Below, in pieces: positions 16,800-25,615 of a stretch of 64,000 nt of DNA. The position numbers and the translations under genes were made by a program. Position 1 is the first letter of the stretch. The number at the start of each line of letters is the position of its first letter. This DNA comes from Streptosporangium becharense (lineage in GTDB: Bacteria; Actinomycetota; Actinomycetes; Streptosporangiales; Streptosporangiaceae): positions 558,001-622,000 of the forward strand of contig NZ_JACHMP010000001.1 of assembly GCF_014204985.1 (NCBI RefSeq), written 5' to 3'. Under the pieces are notes generated by a model. That model made no database searches and was not told the DNA's origin. It saw nothing but the letters and a program-made list of their open reading frames with translations.

Positions 16800-18086
16800 A
16801 TGGGGTACAGCCTCCGTGCCGTCGCGGCAGCGTTGACGCTCACCGCCGGCCTGACCGCGTGCGGCTCCGCCGAGCCGGTCCCCTCCGCCGACTCCCCCGG
16901 CTCGGCCGGGACCGGGAAGGGCACCGTGAACCTGACCGTGTGGGTGATGCGCGACAGCCTCTCCGACGCCCTGATCGACCGCTTCCGCACCGACTACCGG
17001 GCCGCCCACCCGGACGTCGTCCTCGACATCCAGATCCAGGAGTGGGACGGCATCGGCCAGAAGGTGACCAGTGCCCTGGCCAGCAACGACGCCCCGGACG
17101 TCATCGAGGTCGGAAACACCCAGGTCGCCGAGTACGCCGCCAGCGGCGGGGTGAAGGACCTCACCGACAAGGTCGCCGACCTGGGCGGCACCGACTGGCT
17201 GCCCGGCCTGGCCGGTCCCGGGAGGATCGACGGGCGCCAGTACGGCATCCCGTGGTACGCCGCCAACCGGGTGGTCGTCTACAACAAGATCCTCTTCGCC
17301 AAGGCGGGCGTCACCGCCCCGCCCAAGACCAGGGACGAGTGGCTGGAGATCACCGCCAAGCTCGACAAGGGCGGCGACCAGGGCATCTACCTGCCGGGGC
17401 AGAACTGGTACACCCTCGCCGGGTTCATCTGGGACGAGGGCGGCGACCTCGCGGTCCACCAGGACGGGAGCTGGAAGGGGACGTTCGGCACGCCGCAGGC
17501 GCTGGCCGGCATGGAGTTCTACAAGAAGTTGCAGGCGCTGGGCGACGGCCCCAAGGACTCCGACGAGGCCAGGCCGCCGCAGGTCGACGTCTTCGCCAAG
17601 GGCGACGTCGCCCAGATCGTCTCCGCACCCGGCGGCGCGGTGGCCATCGAGAAGGCCAACCCGGAACTGAAGGGCGAGCTCGGCTTCTTCCCGATCCCCG
17701 GCAAGACCGCCGACCGGCCGGGGGCGGTCTTCACCGGCGGCTCCAACCTGATCATCCCCGAGGCGTCGAAGCACCACGAAGCCGCCTATGAGGTGGTCAA
17801 GGCCCTGGCGGGCGAGAAGTTCCAGACCGACATGGCCGGGGAGATGAGCTACGTCCCCAACCGGGTGTCCCTGGCCGGCGTGCTGGAGGGGAACGAGGCG
17901 ACGGCCGCGATGGCGGCGGGTGCCGCCAACGGGCACGCCACCCCCAACTCCCCGAACTGGGCGGCGGTCGAGGCCAAGAACGTGATCAAGGAATACATGA
18001 CCAGGGTGCTCACCGGCGGCGACGCCGCGGCCGAGGCCGCCGTGGTGGACCGGAGCATCACCGGGATCCTCAACACCACCTCCTGA
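16800..18086 (+). CDS. Sugar ABC transporter substrate-binding lipoprotein
   Basis: A 428-residue family 1 extracellular solute-binding protein. The N-terminus (MGYSLRAVAAALTLTAGLTACGS) is a lipoprotein signal with the lipobox LTAC at residues 18-21. The mature domain has typical features such as LTVWVMRDSLSDALIDRF and GIPWYAANRVVVYNKILFAKAG. Context with GH20 and a UTRA GntR regulator suggests chitooligosaccharide or N-acetylglucosamine uptake like DasA, but ligand specificity is inference. GGAG lies just upstream of the ATG. Confidence 0.9.
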   Translation: MGYSLRAVAAALTLTAGLTACGSAEPVPSADSPGSAGTGKGTVNLTVWVMRDSLSDALIDRFRTDYRAAHPDVVLDIQIQEWDGIGQKVTSALASNDAPDVIEVGNTQVAEYAASGGVKDLTDKVADLGGTDWLPGLAGPGRIDGRQYGIPWYAANRVVVYNKILFAKAGVTAPPKTRDEWLEITAKLDKGGDQGIYLPGQNWYTLAGFIWDEGGDLAVHQDGSWKGTFGTPQALAGMEFYKKLQALGDGPKDSDEARPPQVDVFAKGDVAQIVSAPGGAVAIEKANPELKGELGFFPIPGKTADRPGAVFTGGSNLIIPEASKHHEAAYEVVKALAGEKFQTDMAGEMSYVPNRVSLAGVLEGNEATAAMAAGAANGHATPNSPNWAAVEAKNVIKEYMTRVLTGGDAAAEAAVVDRSITGILNTTS

Positions 18087-18234
18087 CCTCCCCGGCACCC
18101 GGGCCGCCGCGGAACCCCACACCCGGCCAAGGCGCCACCGACCCCCGCGCCCGACCGGGCCGTCACCGGTCCCGCGAGACCCGGGCTCCCCACACGACCC
18201 GTACTCCCCGTACCGCTCACCCCCGAGGAGTGCC

Positions 18235-19233
18235 ATGACCGCCGCCTCCCAGGCACCGGCGCGGCGGCACGACCACGACCGGGACGCCCCCGCGTCCGGA
18301 CCGTCGGCGCCGCCCGCCGCACAGCCCCGCCCCGGGCCTTCCCGGCTCACCGGCCTGTGGCCGTACCTGCTGGTCGCCCCCACCCTGGTGGGCACCGCCT
18401 ACCTGCTGCTGTATCCGCTGATCCGCAGCGTCGTCATCTCCTTCCAGCACTTCCGGACCGGCGAGCTGATCCGCGGCGGCGCGGAGTTCGTCGGCCTGGA
18501 GAACTACCTGGAGGTGCTCGGCGGCGCGGAGTTCTGGGCCGTGGTGCGCCGGACCCTGCTGTGGACCGCGGTCAACGTGACACTGATCATGGTGATCTCC
18601 ACGGCGGTCGCGCTGATGATCACCAGGTTGGGCCGCGGGATGCGCCTTGCCGTGATGGGCGGCCTGGTGCTCACCTGGGCGACCCCGGCGCTCGCCGCCA
18701 CCACCGTCTTCCAGTGGCTCTTCCAGTCGCGGCTGGGCGTGGTCAACCGGCTCCTGACCGGCCTGGGGTTGGAGTCGTTCCAGGATTACACCTGGTTCGC
18801 CGACGGCACCTCCACCTTCGTCATCCTGGTCGCCCTGGTGGTCTGGCAGTCGGTGCCGTTCGCCGCGCTCACCCTGTACGCGGCCCTGACCACGATCCCC
18901 GCCGAACTGTACGAGGCGGCCCGAATCGACGGCGCGACCGGGCGGCAGGTCTTCGCCTCCGTCACCTTCCCCATCCTGCGGCCCCTCTTCGGCCTGATCA
19001 CCTCGCTGGAGGTGATCTGGGTGTTCAAGTGCTTCACCCAGATCTGGGCGATCAGCCGAGGCGGGCCCGGCGAGGCCACCACCACCCTGCCCGTGTACGC
19101 GTTCCAGGTGGCGCAGTCGCTGCACAAGTACGACCTCGGCTCGGCGATCTCCACCCTCACCGTGCTGATCCTCGTCGTACTGCTGATCACCCACCTGCGG
19201 CGGATGCTCAGGCACGAAGGAGAACAGCCTTGA
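18235..19233 (+). CDS. Sugar ABC transporter permease (MalF type)
   Basis: A 332-residue inner-membrane permease with six predicted helices and a 40-residue polar N-terminal extension. The cytoplasmic EAA loop that docks the ATPase is present as IPAELYEAARIDGATGRQVFASVTFPILRP. It follows the binding protein by 148 bp and its stop overlaps the next permease start (TTGA). No ATP-binding subunit is encoded in the operon, so a shared MsiK-type ATPase elsewhere is expected. Confidence 0.92.
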   Translation: MTAASQAPARRHDHDRDAPASGPSAPPAAQPRPGPSRLTGLWPYLLVAPTLVGTAYLLLYPLIRSVVISFQHFRTGELIRGGAEFVGLENYLEVLGGAEFWAVVRRTLLWTAVNVTLIMVISTAVALMITRLGRGMRLAVMGGLVLTWATPALAATTVFQWLFQSRLGVVNRLLTGLGLESFQDYTWFADGTSTFVILVALVVWQSVPFAALTLYAALTTIPAELYEAARIDGATGRQVFASVTFPILRPLFGLITSLEVIWVFKCFTQIWAISRGGPGEATTTLPVYAFQVAQSLHKYDLGSAISTLTVLILVVLLITHLRRMLRHEGEQP

Positions 19234-20108
19234 CCGTCTCCCCCAGCGGCTCCCCCAGCGGCTCCCCCACCGGACGCCTGCCGCGCCGGCTGCGCCGTGT
19301 CCCGCTCAACCTCGCCGCGCTGGCCGTGCTGGCCGTCTCGCTCTTCCCCGTCTACTGGATGGTGCTGACCGCGTTCACCCCCACCCGGGACATCCAGGCG
19401 CGGACCCTGAGCTTCTGGCCCGCCCACCCCACCCTGGAACACTTCGCCACCGCGGTGCGCGCCGACGGCTTCTGGACCTTCTGCCGCAACAGCCTCACCG
19501 TCACCGCCGGCGCGGTGCTGCTGGCCCTGCTGGTCGCACTGCTGGCCGCGTTCGCGGTGGCACGGATGCGCTGGCGAGGCCGGAAGGCGTTCATCCTGAT
19601 GGTCTTCGTCGCGCAGATGGCGCCCTGGGAGGCGCTGCTGGTGCCGATGTTCATCATCGCCCGCGACACCGGCATGCTCGACAGGCTCTCCATGCTCACC
19701 CTGATCTACTTCATGACGACGTTGCCGTTCACGATCGTGACGCTGCGCGGGTTCCTCGCCGCGATCCCCGCGGACCTGGAGGAGGCCGCGCTGATCGACG
19801 GGTGCGGCCGTACGGCCGCCTTCCGCCGGGTGGTGCTGCCGTTGCTGGCCCCCGGGCTGATGTCGACCTCCCTGTTCGGCTTCATCACCGCGTGGAACGA
19901 GTTCGCCTTCGCCAACGCGCTGATCATCAAGAACCAGGACGACCGGACCCTGCCCGTCTGGCTCTCGTCCTTCGGCAACGTCTTCGGCACCGACTGGGGC
20001 GCCACCATGGCCGCCGCCACGCTGTTCATGCTCCCGGTGCTGCTCATCTTCCTCATCCTGCAGCGCCGGGTGACCTCGGGGCTGATCGCCGGTGCCGTCA
20101 AGGGCTGA
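19230..20108 (+). CDS. Sugar ABC transporter permease (MalG type)
   Basis: A 292-residue second permease half. It begins at a TTG overlapping the previous stop (TTGA), with GAAGGAG six bases upstream; no ATG or GTG gives the full N-terminus. Its first residues come from a short tandem DNA repeat (GGCTCCCCCAGC three times, last copy varied). The EAA loop is IPADLEEAALIDGCGRTAAFRRVVLPLLAPG. Six helices predicted. It pairs with the upstream MalF-type subunit. Confidence 0.92.
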   Translation: MTVSPSGSPSGSPTGRLPRRLRRVPLNLAALAVLAVSLFPVYWMVLTAFTPTRDIQARTLSFWPAHPTLEHFATAVRADGFWTFCRNSLTVTAGAVLLALLVALLAAFAVARMRWRGRKAFILMVFVAQMAPWEALLVPMFIIARDTGMLDRLSMLTLIYFMTTLPFTIVTLRGFLAAIPADLEEAALIDGCGRTAAFRRVVLPLLAPGLMSTSLFGFITAWNEFAFANALIIKNQDDRTLPVWLSSFGNVFGTDWGATMAAATLFMLPVLLIFLILQRRVTSGLIAGAVKG

Positions 20109-20204
20109 GCGGCGCCGGAACCCCGAACATCACCGTGACAGGCCCGCACCGCATCCTGTCCGTCCACGGGCGCCCGTCGGCGGCGCCGGGAAGGGAAGAC
20201 CAAC

Positions 20205-21503
20205 GTGATCATTCCTCGGCCACGCCGGATGACCACCGCCGGAGGCTCCGTCGCGTTCCGGGAGGACCTGCTGCGGCTCATGCCCGACGACCCGTCCCTG
20301 CACGAGGAGGGCTACCGCATCGACGTCTCCCCGGCCGGGATCGAGCTCACCGCCGGGGGCCCGGCGGGCCGGTTCTACGGCGCGCGGACCCTCTCCCAGC
20401 TCGGCCCGGCGGTTCCGTACGGGACGATCGAGGACCGGCCGCGCTTCGCCTGGCGGGGGGTGATGCTGGACGTCGCCCGGCACTTCATGCCCAAGACGTT
20501 CGTGCTGCGCCTCGTCGACCTGCTCGCCGAGCACAAGCTCAACGTGCTGCACCTGCACCTGACCGACGACCAGGGCTGGCGGCTGGAGATCAAACGTCAC
20601 CCCCGGCTCACCGAGGTCGGCGCGGAACGCGGCGGGTTCTACACGCACGAGGACGTCCGCGAGATCGTCGCCTACGCGGCGGAACGCTTCGTCACCGTGG
20701 TGCCGGAGATCGAGATGCCCGGCCACGCCCAGGCGGCCATCGCCGCCTACCCGCACCTGGGCAACGACCCCTCCCGCGAGATCCCGGTCTGGTCCGAGTG
20801 GGGGGTCAGCGAGCACGTCCTGAACCTGGAGGAGTCCACGATCCGGTTCTGCCAGGACGTGCTGGACGAGGTCGTCGAGCTCTTCCCGAGCACATACGTG
20901 CACGTCGGCGGAGACGAGTGCCCCGTCACCGAGTGGGAGCGCAGCCCCGCCGCGCGGCGGCGGCTGGCCGAGCTCGGGCTGCGGAGGCCGCAGGACGCGT
21001 GCGCGTGGTTCATCGGCCGGATGGCCGGCCACCTGGCGGAACACTCGCGCAGGCTGGTCTGCTGGGACGAGCCCGACCGCGACCCCACCCCCGGCACGAC
21101 CGTGATGATCTGGCGGGACGAGCGGGCCGACCGTGGGGACAACGAGGTCATCCTCGCCCCGCACACCCGCACCTACTTCGACTACCGCCCCTCGGCCGGG
21201 CCCTTCGGCGGCCGGCCCGCAGCCGACCCGGGCGGCACGACCGTCAGGGACCGCGTCCTCACCCTTGCCGACACCTACGCGTTCACCCCCGACCGGACGG
21301 CGCGCGGCGTGCAGTGCCAGCTGTGGACCGAGTACATGCCCACGCCGGAGCTGGTCGAGTTCATGGCGCTGCCGCGGATGTGCGCCTTCGCCGAGGTGGC
21401 CTGGGGCTCGCCCGGCGACTACCCCGACTTCCTCCGCCGGCTCGACCCCCACCTCGCCCGGTTGGGTGCCATGGGCGTCCGGACCGGCCCGCTCATCCCG
21501 TAG
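20205..21503 (+). CDS. Beta-N-acetylhexosaminidase, GH20
   Basis: A 432-residue enzyme with the GH20 auxiliary beta domain at the N-terminus (about 1-80) and the TIM barrel from RFAWRGVMLDVARHF. LHLHLTDDQGWRLEIK and HVGGDECP are family hallmarks. The catalytic pair is D237-E238. It has no signal peptide, so it likely acts in the cytosol on chitobiose imported by the upstream transporter and releases GlcNAc by substrate-assisted catalysis. GTG start at 20205; an ATG eight codons later is possible. Confidence 0.92.
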   Translation: MIIPRPRRMTTAGGSVAFREDLLRLMPDDPSLHEEGYRIDVSPAGIELTAGGPAGRFYGARTLSQLGPAVPYGTIEDRPRFAWRGVMLDVARHFMPKTFVLRLVDLLAEHKLNVLHLHLTDDQGWRLEIKRHPRLTEVGAERGGFYTHEDVREIVAYAAERFVTVVPEIEMPGHAQAAIAAYPHLGNDPSREIPVWSEWGVSEHVLNLEESTIRFCQDVLDEVVELFPSTYVHVGGDECPVTEWERSPAARRRLAELGLRRPQDACAWFIGRMAGHLAEHSRRLVCWDEPDRDPTPGTTVMIWRDERADRGDNEVILAPHTRTYFDYRPSAGPFGGRPAADPGGTTVRDRVLTLADTYAFTPDRTARGVQCQLWTEYMPTPELVEFMALPRMCAFAEVAWGSPGDYPDFLRRLDPHLARLGAMGVRTGPLIP

Positions 21504-21566
21504 GCCCGCACCCGTACCCCGCGACGCATCACAGGCCCGGAGAAACACCTCAGGAAAGGACCGAAA

Positions 21567-22970
21567 GTGCGCACCAGACTGTTACTCGGCGGGCTGCTGT
21601 CCGCCACGCTTCTGGCACTGACCGGCGTGGCGGTCGCCGGCCCGGCCAGCGCCGCGCAACCGCTGCGGCTGCAGTACAAGACGAGCGCCACCGGGGCGAC
21701 CGCCGACCAGGCCGAGCCGTGGTTCGACCTCGTCAACGACGGCACCTCGGCCGTGGCGCTGAGCGGAGTGAAGATCCGCTACTACTTCAAGGCCGACTCC
21801 GGATCGCCGCAGTACCGCTTCGCCTGCTCCTGGGCGGTGATCTCCTGCTCCACGGTGACCGGGACCTTCGGCACGATCTCCCCCGGCACGGCCACCGCCG
21901 ACCGCTACCTGGAGGTGGGGTTCACCTCCGGGAGCCTGGCGGCCGGGACCCGGACCGGCGACATGCAGCTGCGCTTCCACCGCGCCGACTGGCAGCGGCT
22001 GAACCAGGGCGACGACCACTCCTTCGGCCCCGCCCGCACGACGTACGGTGACTGGACCAAGATCACCGTTTACCACAACGGGACTCTCGTCTGGGGCACC
22101 GCGCCCGTCGGCGGCGACCCGTCACCGACCCCGACCGTGACGATCACCCCCACCCCGGGAGGCGGCGGGGTGGTCTTCGACGACTTCGACTACAGCGACG
22201 CGGACGACCCCGACATCACCGCGCACAACTGGACGGTGCGTACCAACAGCGGCGGCCCCGGCGTGCCCGGCGCGAGCTGGCCCAAGCAGAACGTCACCTT
22301 CCCCACGCTCTCCGGCGCGAACAGGGCCCTGCAGCTCAAGGCCGTCACCGACGGCACCGCCTCCGGCACGCAGCAGTCGGAGGTGCTGCACCAGCGCAAG
22401 TTCCTCGAGGGCACGTACGCGGCCCGCGTGAAGTTCTCCGACGCGCCGGTGAGCGGCCCGGACGGGGACCACGTCGTGCAGACCTTCTTCACGATCACAC
22501 CCCTGGCCTTCGACATGGACCCGAACTACAGCGAGCAGGACTTCGAGTACCTGCCCAACGGCGGCTGGGGTGAGCCCGCCAACATCATGTACGCCACGTC
22601 GTGGGAGACCTACCGCAACGAGCCCTGGGAGGCGGTGAACGTCCACACCGAGGTCAGGCAGAGCTACGCGGGCTGGCACGACCTGGTCCTGCAGGTCTCC
22701 GGCGGCCAGATCAGGTACTACATCGACGGCGCGCTCTTCGCCGAGCACGGCGGCGTCTACTACCCGGAGACCGCGCAGTCGGTCAACTTCAACCTCTGGT
22801 TCATCAACGGCGGCCTGGTCGGCAGTTCGGTCCCGCGCGACTACGTCCAGCAGGTCGATTGGTTCTACCACGCCAAGAACGAGGTCGTCTCTCCCTCCGA
22901 GGTCCTGAACCGGGTCAACGGCTACCGCTCCGCCGCGACGACCTGGGTCGACACCGTCCCCGCCCCCTAG
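21567..22970 (+). CDS. Secreted CBM3 plus GH16-type endoglucanase
   Basis: A 467-residue exported enzyme. Residues 1-31 are a Sec signal ending PASAAQ. Residues about 33-175 form a family 3 cellulose-binding module (LQYKTSATGATADQAEPWFDLVNDGTSAVAL...). A PT-rich linker follows, then a GH16-like beta-jelly-roll. The catalytic motif ExDxE is E323-Q-D325-F-E327 (SEQDFEYLP). GH16 enzymes cleave beta-1,3 or mixed-linkage glucans and related polymers; with a cellulose-binding module, plant or fungal wall glucan is plausible. It starts at GTG, 63 bp after the GH20 gene, probably in the same operon. Confidence 0.82.
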   Translation: MRTRLLLGGLLSATLLALTGVAVAGPASAAQPLRLQYKTSATGATADQAEPWFDLVNDGTSAVALSGVKIRYYFKADSGSPQYRFACSWAVISCSTVTGTFGTISPGTATADRYLEVGFTSGSLAAGTRTGDMQLRFHRADWQRLNQGDDHSFGPARTTYGDWTKITVYHNGTLVWGTAPVGGDPSPTPTVTITPTPGGGGVVFDDFDYSDADDPDITAHNWTVRTNSGGPGVPGASWPKQNVTFPTLSGANRALQLKAVTDGTASGTQQSEVLHQRKFLEGTYAARVKFSDAPVSGPDGDHVVQTFFTITPLAFDMDPNYSEQDFEYLPNGGWGEPANIMYATSWETYRNEPWEAVNVHTEVRQSYAGWHDLVLQVSGGQIRYYIDGALFAEHGGVYYPETAQSVNFNLWFINGGLVGSSVPRDYVQQVDWFYHAKNEVVSPSEVLNRVNGYRSAATTWVDTVPAP

Positions 22971-23000
22971 ACCCCCGCGCCTCCCGAAAGCCCCGCGGGA

Positions 23001-23030
23001 ACCCCGGAGGGCCCCGGGTGCCTTCGGGGT
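23001..23030. terminator. Hairpin between convergent GH16 and HxlR genes
   Basis: ACCCCGGAGG at 23001-23010 can pair with CCTTCGGGGT at 23021-23030 (one G-U pair), giving a 10-bp stem and 10-nt loop 30 bp after the glycosidase stop. The rest of the 187-bp gap is G-rich and holds no gene. Confidence 0.45.
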
Positions 23031-23157
23031 CCTTGGGTCCCTGGGTCCCGCCGAACCTCTCAGCCCCGGGTCCGCGTCCCGGTCGGAACCCCGTGGCACC
23101 GGGGAGCGCCGGGAGGTGAGCCACCCGGTTTCGAAAATGGCGTCCCGTGGCCGGGAA

Positions 23158-23535
23158 TCACCCGGCTTCGGGACGCCCCTCCGCGGCCGGGGACGGAAGC
23201 GGCCGTCTCGTCTCGTCGGCGGAGGCGCCCGCCCAGACCCGCAGGGCGTCCATCGCCGGCCGCAACCCCTGCCCCCGCTCAGTCAGGCGGTACGTCACGG
23301 CTACCGGGGGCCCCGGATCGACCTCGCGGTCCACCATGCCGGCGGACCGCAGCTCCGACAGCCGGTCGCTGAGCACCCGCCTGGACAACTCGGGCAGGGC
23401 CGCGGCGAGCTCGTTGAACCGCGCCGGACGCTGCAACAGCAGATCGATCAGCAGGCCGGACCACCGCTTGCCGAGCAGGGAGAAGACCTCCTCGGTGTAC
23501 GGGCAGGCGTGCAACGGCGATCGGGCCTCAGTCAC
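23158..23535 (-). CDS. HxlR-family transcriptional regulator
   Basis: A 125-residue winged-helix protein. The HxlR signature is present: a near-N-terminal cysteine (ACPYTEEVFSLLGKRWSGLLIDLLL), then RFNELAAALPELSRRVLSDRLSELRSAGMVDRE and the wing YRLTERGQGLRPAMDALRVWA. The single Cys12 in the CPYT motif is the typical redox or electrophile sensor position. GTG start with no convincing ribosome site, so possibly leaderless. It is divergent from a DoxX membrane gene, and an inverted repeat between them is a likely operator, as is common for HxlR-DoxX pairs. Confidence 0.9.
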   Translation of the reverse strand: MTEARSPLHACPYTEEVFSLLGKRWSGLLIDLLLQRPARFNELAAALPELSRRVLSDRLSELRSAGMVDREVDPGPPVAVTYRLTERGQGLRPAMDALRVWAGASADETRRPLPSPAAEGRPEAG

Positions 23536-23550
23536 AGACCCGACAATATC

Positions 23551-23563
23551 AACACCAGGTGTT
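23551..23563. promoter_or_regulatory. Candidate HxlR operator
   Basis: AACACC-A-GGTGTT forms a 13-bp dyad 15 bp upstream of the HxlR start, followed by an AT-rich stretch (TATTTTAATACTTAATTATG) that looks like a promoter. The position between HxlR and the divergent DoxX gene suits autoregulation and control of doxX. Confidence 0.55.
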
Positions 23564-23754
23564 ATTTTAATACTTAATTATGTCGATGTGACACGCGGGG
23601 GTCGCGGCGCCACGGACAATCACCGTTAAGGAATACGTCAGGAGCCGCAAACGAACGATAAGGCGCAGGTCCGCGCCTCACACCCGAGAGTCATGATGGT
23701 CGTGGCCAGCCGGTTCCCCCGGTTCCGGACGGAGCACAACGGAGGAGAACCACC

Positions 23755-24174
23755 ATGAGATCCACCGAGTCGGCCACCTCATACGTCCTGTCCGTGTTCC
23801 GCATCGTCGTCGGGTTCCTCTTCGCCTGCCACGGCGCGGCAAAGCTCTTCGGCCTGTTCGGCACCGACACGGTCGCCGTCGGCGTCTGGCCCTACTGGTA
23901 TGCGGGCGTGATCGAACTCGTCGGGGGGATCCTGCTCATCCTCGGTCTCGGCACGCGGATCGTGGCCCTGATCTGCTCAGGTGAGATGGCCTACGCCTAC
24001 TTCGTCGTCCACCAGCCGCGAGCCCTGTGGCCGATGGAGAACGGCGGCGAACTGGCCGCCCTCTTCTCCTGGTCGTTCCTGCTGATCGCGGTCGCCGGGC
24101 CCGGGGCGTGGGCACTCGACACATGGCTGCACCGCTCCCGCAGGCGGACGCCCACCACCGCTCCGATCACCTGA
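23755..24174 (+). CDS. DoxX-family membrane protein
   Basis: A 139-residue protein with four membrane helices: VLSVFRIVVGFLFACHGAAKL, WYAGVIELVGGILLILGL, IVALICSGEMAYAYFVVH and AALFSWSFLLIAVAGPG. The first-helix signature R-x-x-x-G-x-x-F-x-x-HG-x-x-K is diagnostic of DoxX/DoxD proteins. These are linked to thiol and oxidative stress handling in several bacteria. GGAGGAG precedes the ATG. Divergent from the HxlR regulator. Confidence 0.9.
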   Translation: MRSTESATSYVLSVFRIVVGFLFACHGAAKLFGLFGTDTVAVGVWPYWYAGVIELVGGILLILGLGTRIVALICSGEMAYAYFVVHQPRALWPMENGGELAALFSWSFLLIAVAGPGAWALDTWLHRSRRRTPTTAPIT

Positions 24175-24380
24175 CTCCGGCGGGAAGCCGAGCCATCGGC
24201 AGCGGGCCGAGGAGCGGAACAGCTGGAGAAGTCGCCGTCACCCTCGGATACTTACCTCTGACAGTCCGTCACGCGGCGGAGTCCGGCGGCGGACCACCCG
24301 CACCGCCGTACGCCTCCCGGCGCGTCCCGGCCGGCCCGTCTCCGCTTCGAGACACACGGCAGAACCACGAAAGGAAGACC

Positions 24381-24866
24381 ATGGTCCGGACGACCGTCTC
24401 CCTCCTGGCGCTCATCTCCGCCCTGGCCGGCTGCGCGGCGCAGACCGACGGCGCCGGGCGGATGCCGTCGGACCCGGCACCGGCCGGGACGCGGCCGGGT
24501 CTCTCCACGCCGGGTTCGAGCGCCACTTCGGCTTCGGACGCCGCCCCGGCGTCGAGTCCCGCACCGGCGGCGGGCGCCGCCGTGCCGGGCCACACCGCCG
24601 GAGCGGACCTGCGCGCGTGCTACGACGGGAAATGCAGGCTCACCCTCGCCGAACCGGTGGGATTCTGGGTCGATCCCCGGTTCGGCGTCACCTGGCTGTC
24701 CATCTCCTTCGACCGGCACTCCGTACGGGTCGTGGCCACCGGCCCCGGTGTGCGCTCACAGGCGACGTTCGGCCCCGGCGCCCTGAGCTCGGTCAACGGC
24801 ATCGGCATCCGGGCGGTGTCGCTCTCCGCAAGCAGGGCGGTGCTGCACCTCTCCCCCGCACGCTGA
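24381..24866 (+). CDS. Putative lipoprotein of unknown function
   Basis: A 161-residue protein. MVRTTVSLLALISALAGCAAQ is a lipoprotein signal with lipobox ALAGC at residues 14-18. A Pro/Ala/Ser-rich linker of about 50 residues follows. The C-terminal folded part of about 80 residues (DLRACYDGKCRLTLAEPVGFWVDPRFGVTWLSIS...) has a Cys pair and looks beta-rich. AGGAAG precedes the ATG. Found as anonymous lipoproteins in actinomycetes; no function known to me. Its stop is 12 bp from that of the convergent HEAT-like gene. Confidence 0.75.
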   Translation: MVRTTVSLLALISALAGCAAQTDGAGRMPSDPAPAGTRPGLSTPGSSATSASDAAPASSPAPAAGAAVPGHTAGADLRACYDGKCRLTLAEPVGFWVDPRFGVTWLSISFDRHSVRVVATGPGVRSQATFGPGALSSVNGIGIRAVSLSASRAVLHLSPAR

Positions 24867-24878
24867 CGGCACACCGGT

Positions 24879-25427
24879 TCACTTCCAATATCGGGCGTAC
24901 TTGCGCCGGTACTTGGGGTCGGACTCGAGTTCGATCAGAGCACGGGCGGTCGCCTCGACCTCGGGATCGCCGACGGCGTCGTAGAGCCGCCGAAGGCTCT
25001 CGATGATGTCGTTGCGGATGAGGGTTCCGTTCTTCTCCGCGGCGCATTCCCGGTACCGCTGGTCGAGCGCCGCGACAACGGCCCGGCGCTGGGCGTCGCC
25101 GGCGAGGCCGATCTTCCACAGTGCCTGAAGGCTGTGCCGTGCGGTGACGAAACGCTCGTCCCTGGTCACCTTCACGAGTGCGTCGAGGTCACCGAGGATC
25201 CGCTCGGTTCGGTCGTTGGCGGCCAGGTTGCACAGGATCTGGGCCGCGATCGAGCGGTTGTGGTTGTCCCGGTGCCCCAGGTTGGCGACCACCTCGTCCC
25301 AGCGGTCATGTGCCCAGGGCACGGGGCCACTCGTCACCTCCATCAGGGACTCGTAGGCGGTGTTCTGACGCTGCCGGTCCGCCGCCCACAGGTCGTCGAA
25401 GGCCGCGGGCGGCGCGCCGCCGGTCAT
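24879..25427 (-). CDS. HEAT-repeat-like helical protein
   Basis: A 182-residue, wholly helical, soluble protein. Repeated units such as VVANLGHRDNHNRSIAAQILCNLAAND, LDALVKVTRDERFVTARHSLQALWKIGLAG and RNDIIESLRRLYDAVGDPEVEATARALIEL have the two-helix spacing of HEAT/Armadillo repeats. It starts at an ATG overlapping the stop of a truncated ArsR gene (ATGA), so it was probably co-expressed with an ArsR-type regulator. No enzyme motif is seen; a scaffold role is a guess. Confidence 0.7.
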   Translation of the reverse strand: MTGGAPPAAFDDLWAADRQRQNTAYESLMEVTSGPVPWAHDRWDEVVANLGHRDNHNRSIAAQILCNLAANDRTERILGDLDALVKVTRDERFVTARHSLQALWKIGLAGDAQRRAVVAALDQRYRECAAEKNGTLIRNDIIESLRRLYDAVGDPEVEATARALIELESDPKYRRKYARYWK

Positions 25428-25603
25428 CGGCGCATCCCGGCGATCCGGATGAGGGTGCCGCAGGTGTCGCCGGGTGAGACGACGGCGAGCCGGCGAGCCT
25501 GCCCGGCGCAGAGTTCGAACAGGGTTTGGCCATCCCGTTCGGTGAGCGCGTCCAGGATGCGCCTGCGGGCCGGTGCCGCCGACGCATGGAACAGTTCCGA
25601 CAT
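25424..25603 (-). pseudogene. ArsR-family regulator remnant fused to the tail of a second protein
   Basis: A 59-residue frame. Residues 1-30 (MSELFHASAAPARRRILDALTERDGQTLFELC) match the first helices of an ArsR winged-helix repressor. The rest of the HTH, including the recognition helix and wing, is absent. The remaining tail ends DTCGTLIRIAG, which resembles the conserved last strand of VOC/glyoxalase proteins (DDTCGNLIQ). The simplest explanation is an internal deletion joining an ArsR gene to the end of a downstream VOC gene, a pair often found together. It overlaps the HEAT-like gene by ATGA. It cannot bind DNA in the normal way. Confidence 0.6.
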
Positions 25604-25615
25604 ACCGAAACAATA

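Noticed and set aside
23116-23577. 153-codon plus-strand frame opposite HxlR
   Set aside because: It is antisense to a clear HxlR gene and has a Gln/Arg-rich low-complexity product.
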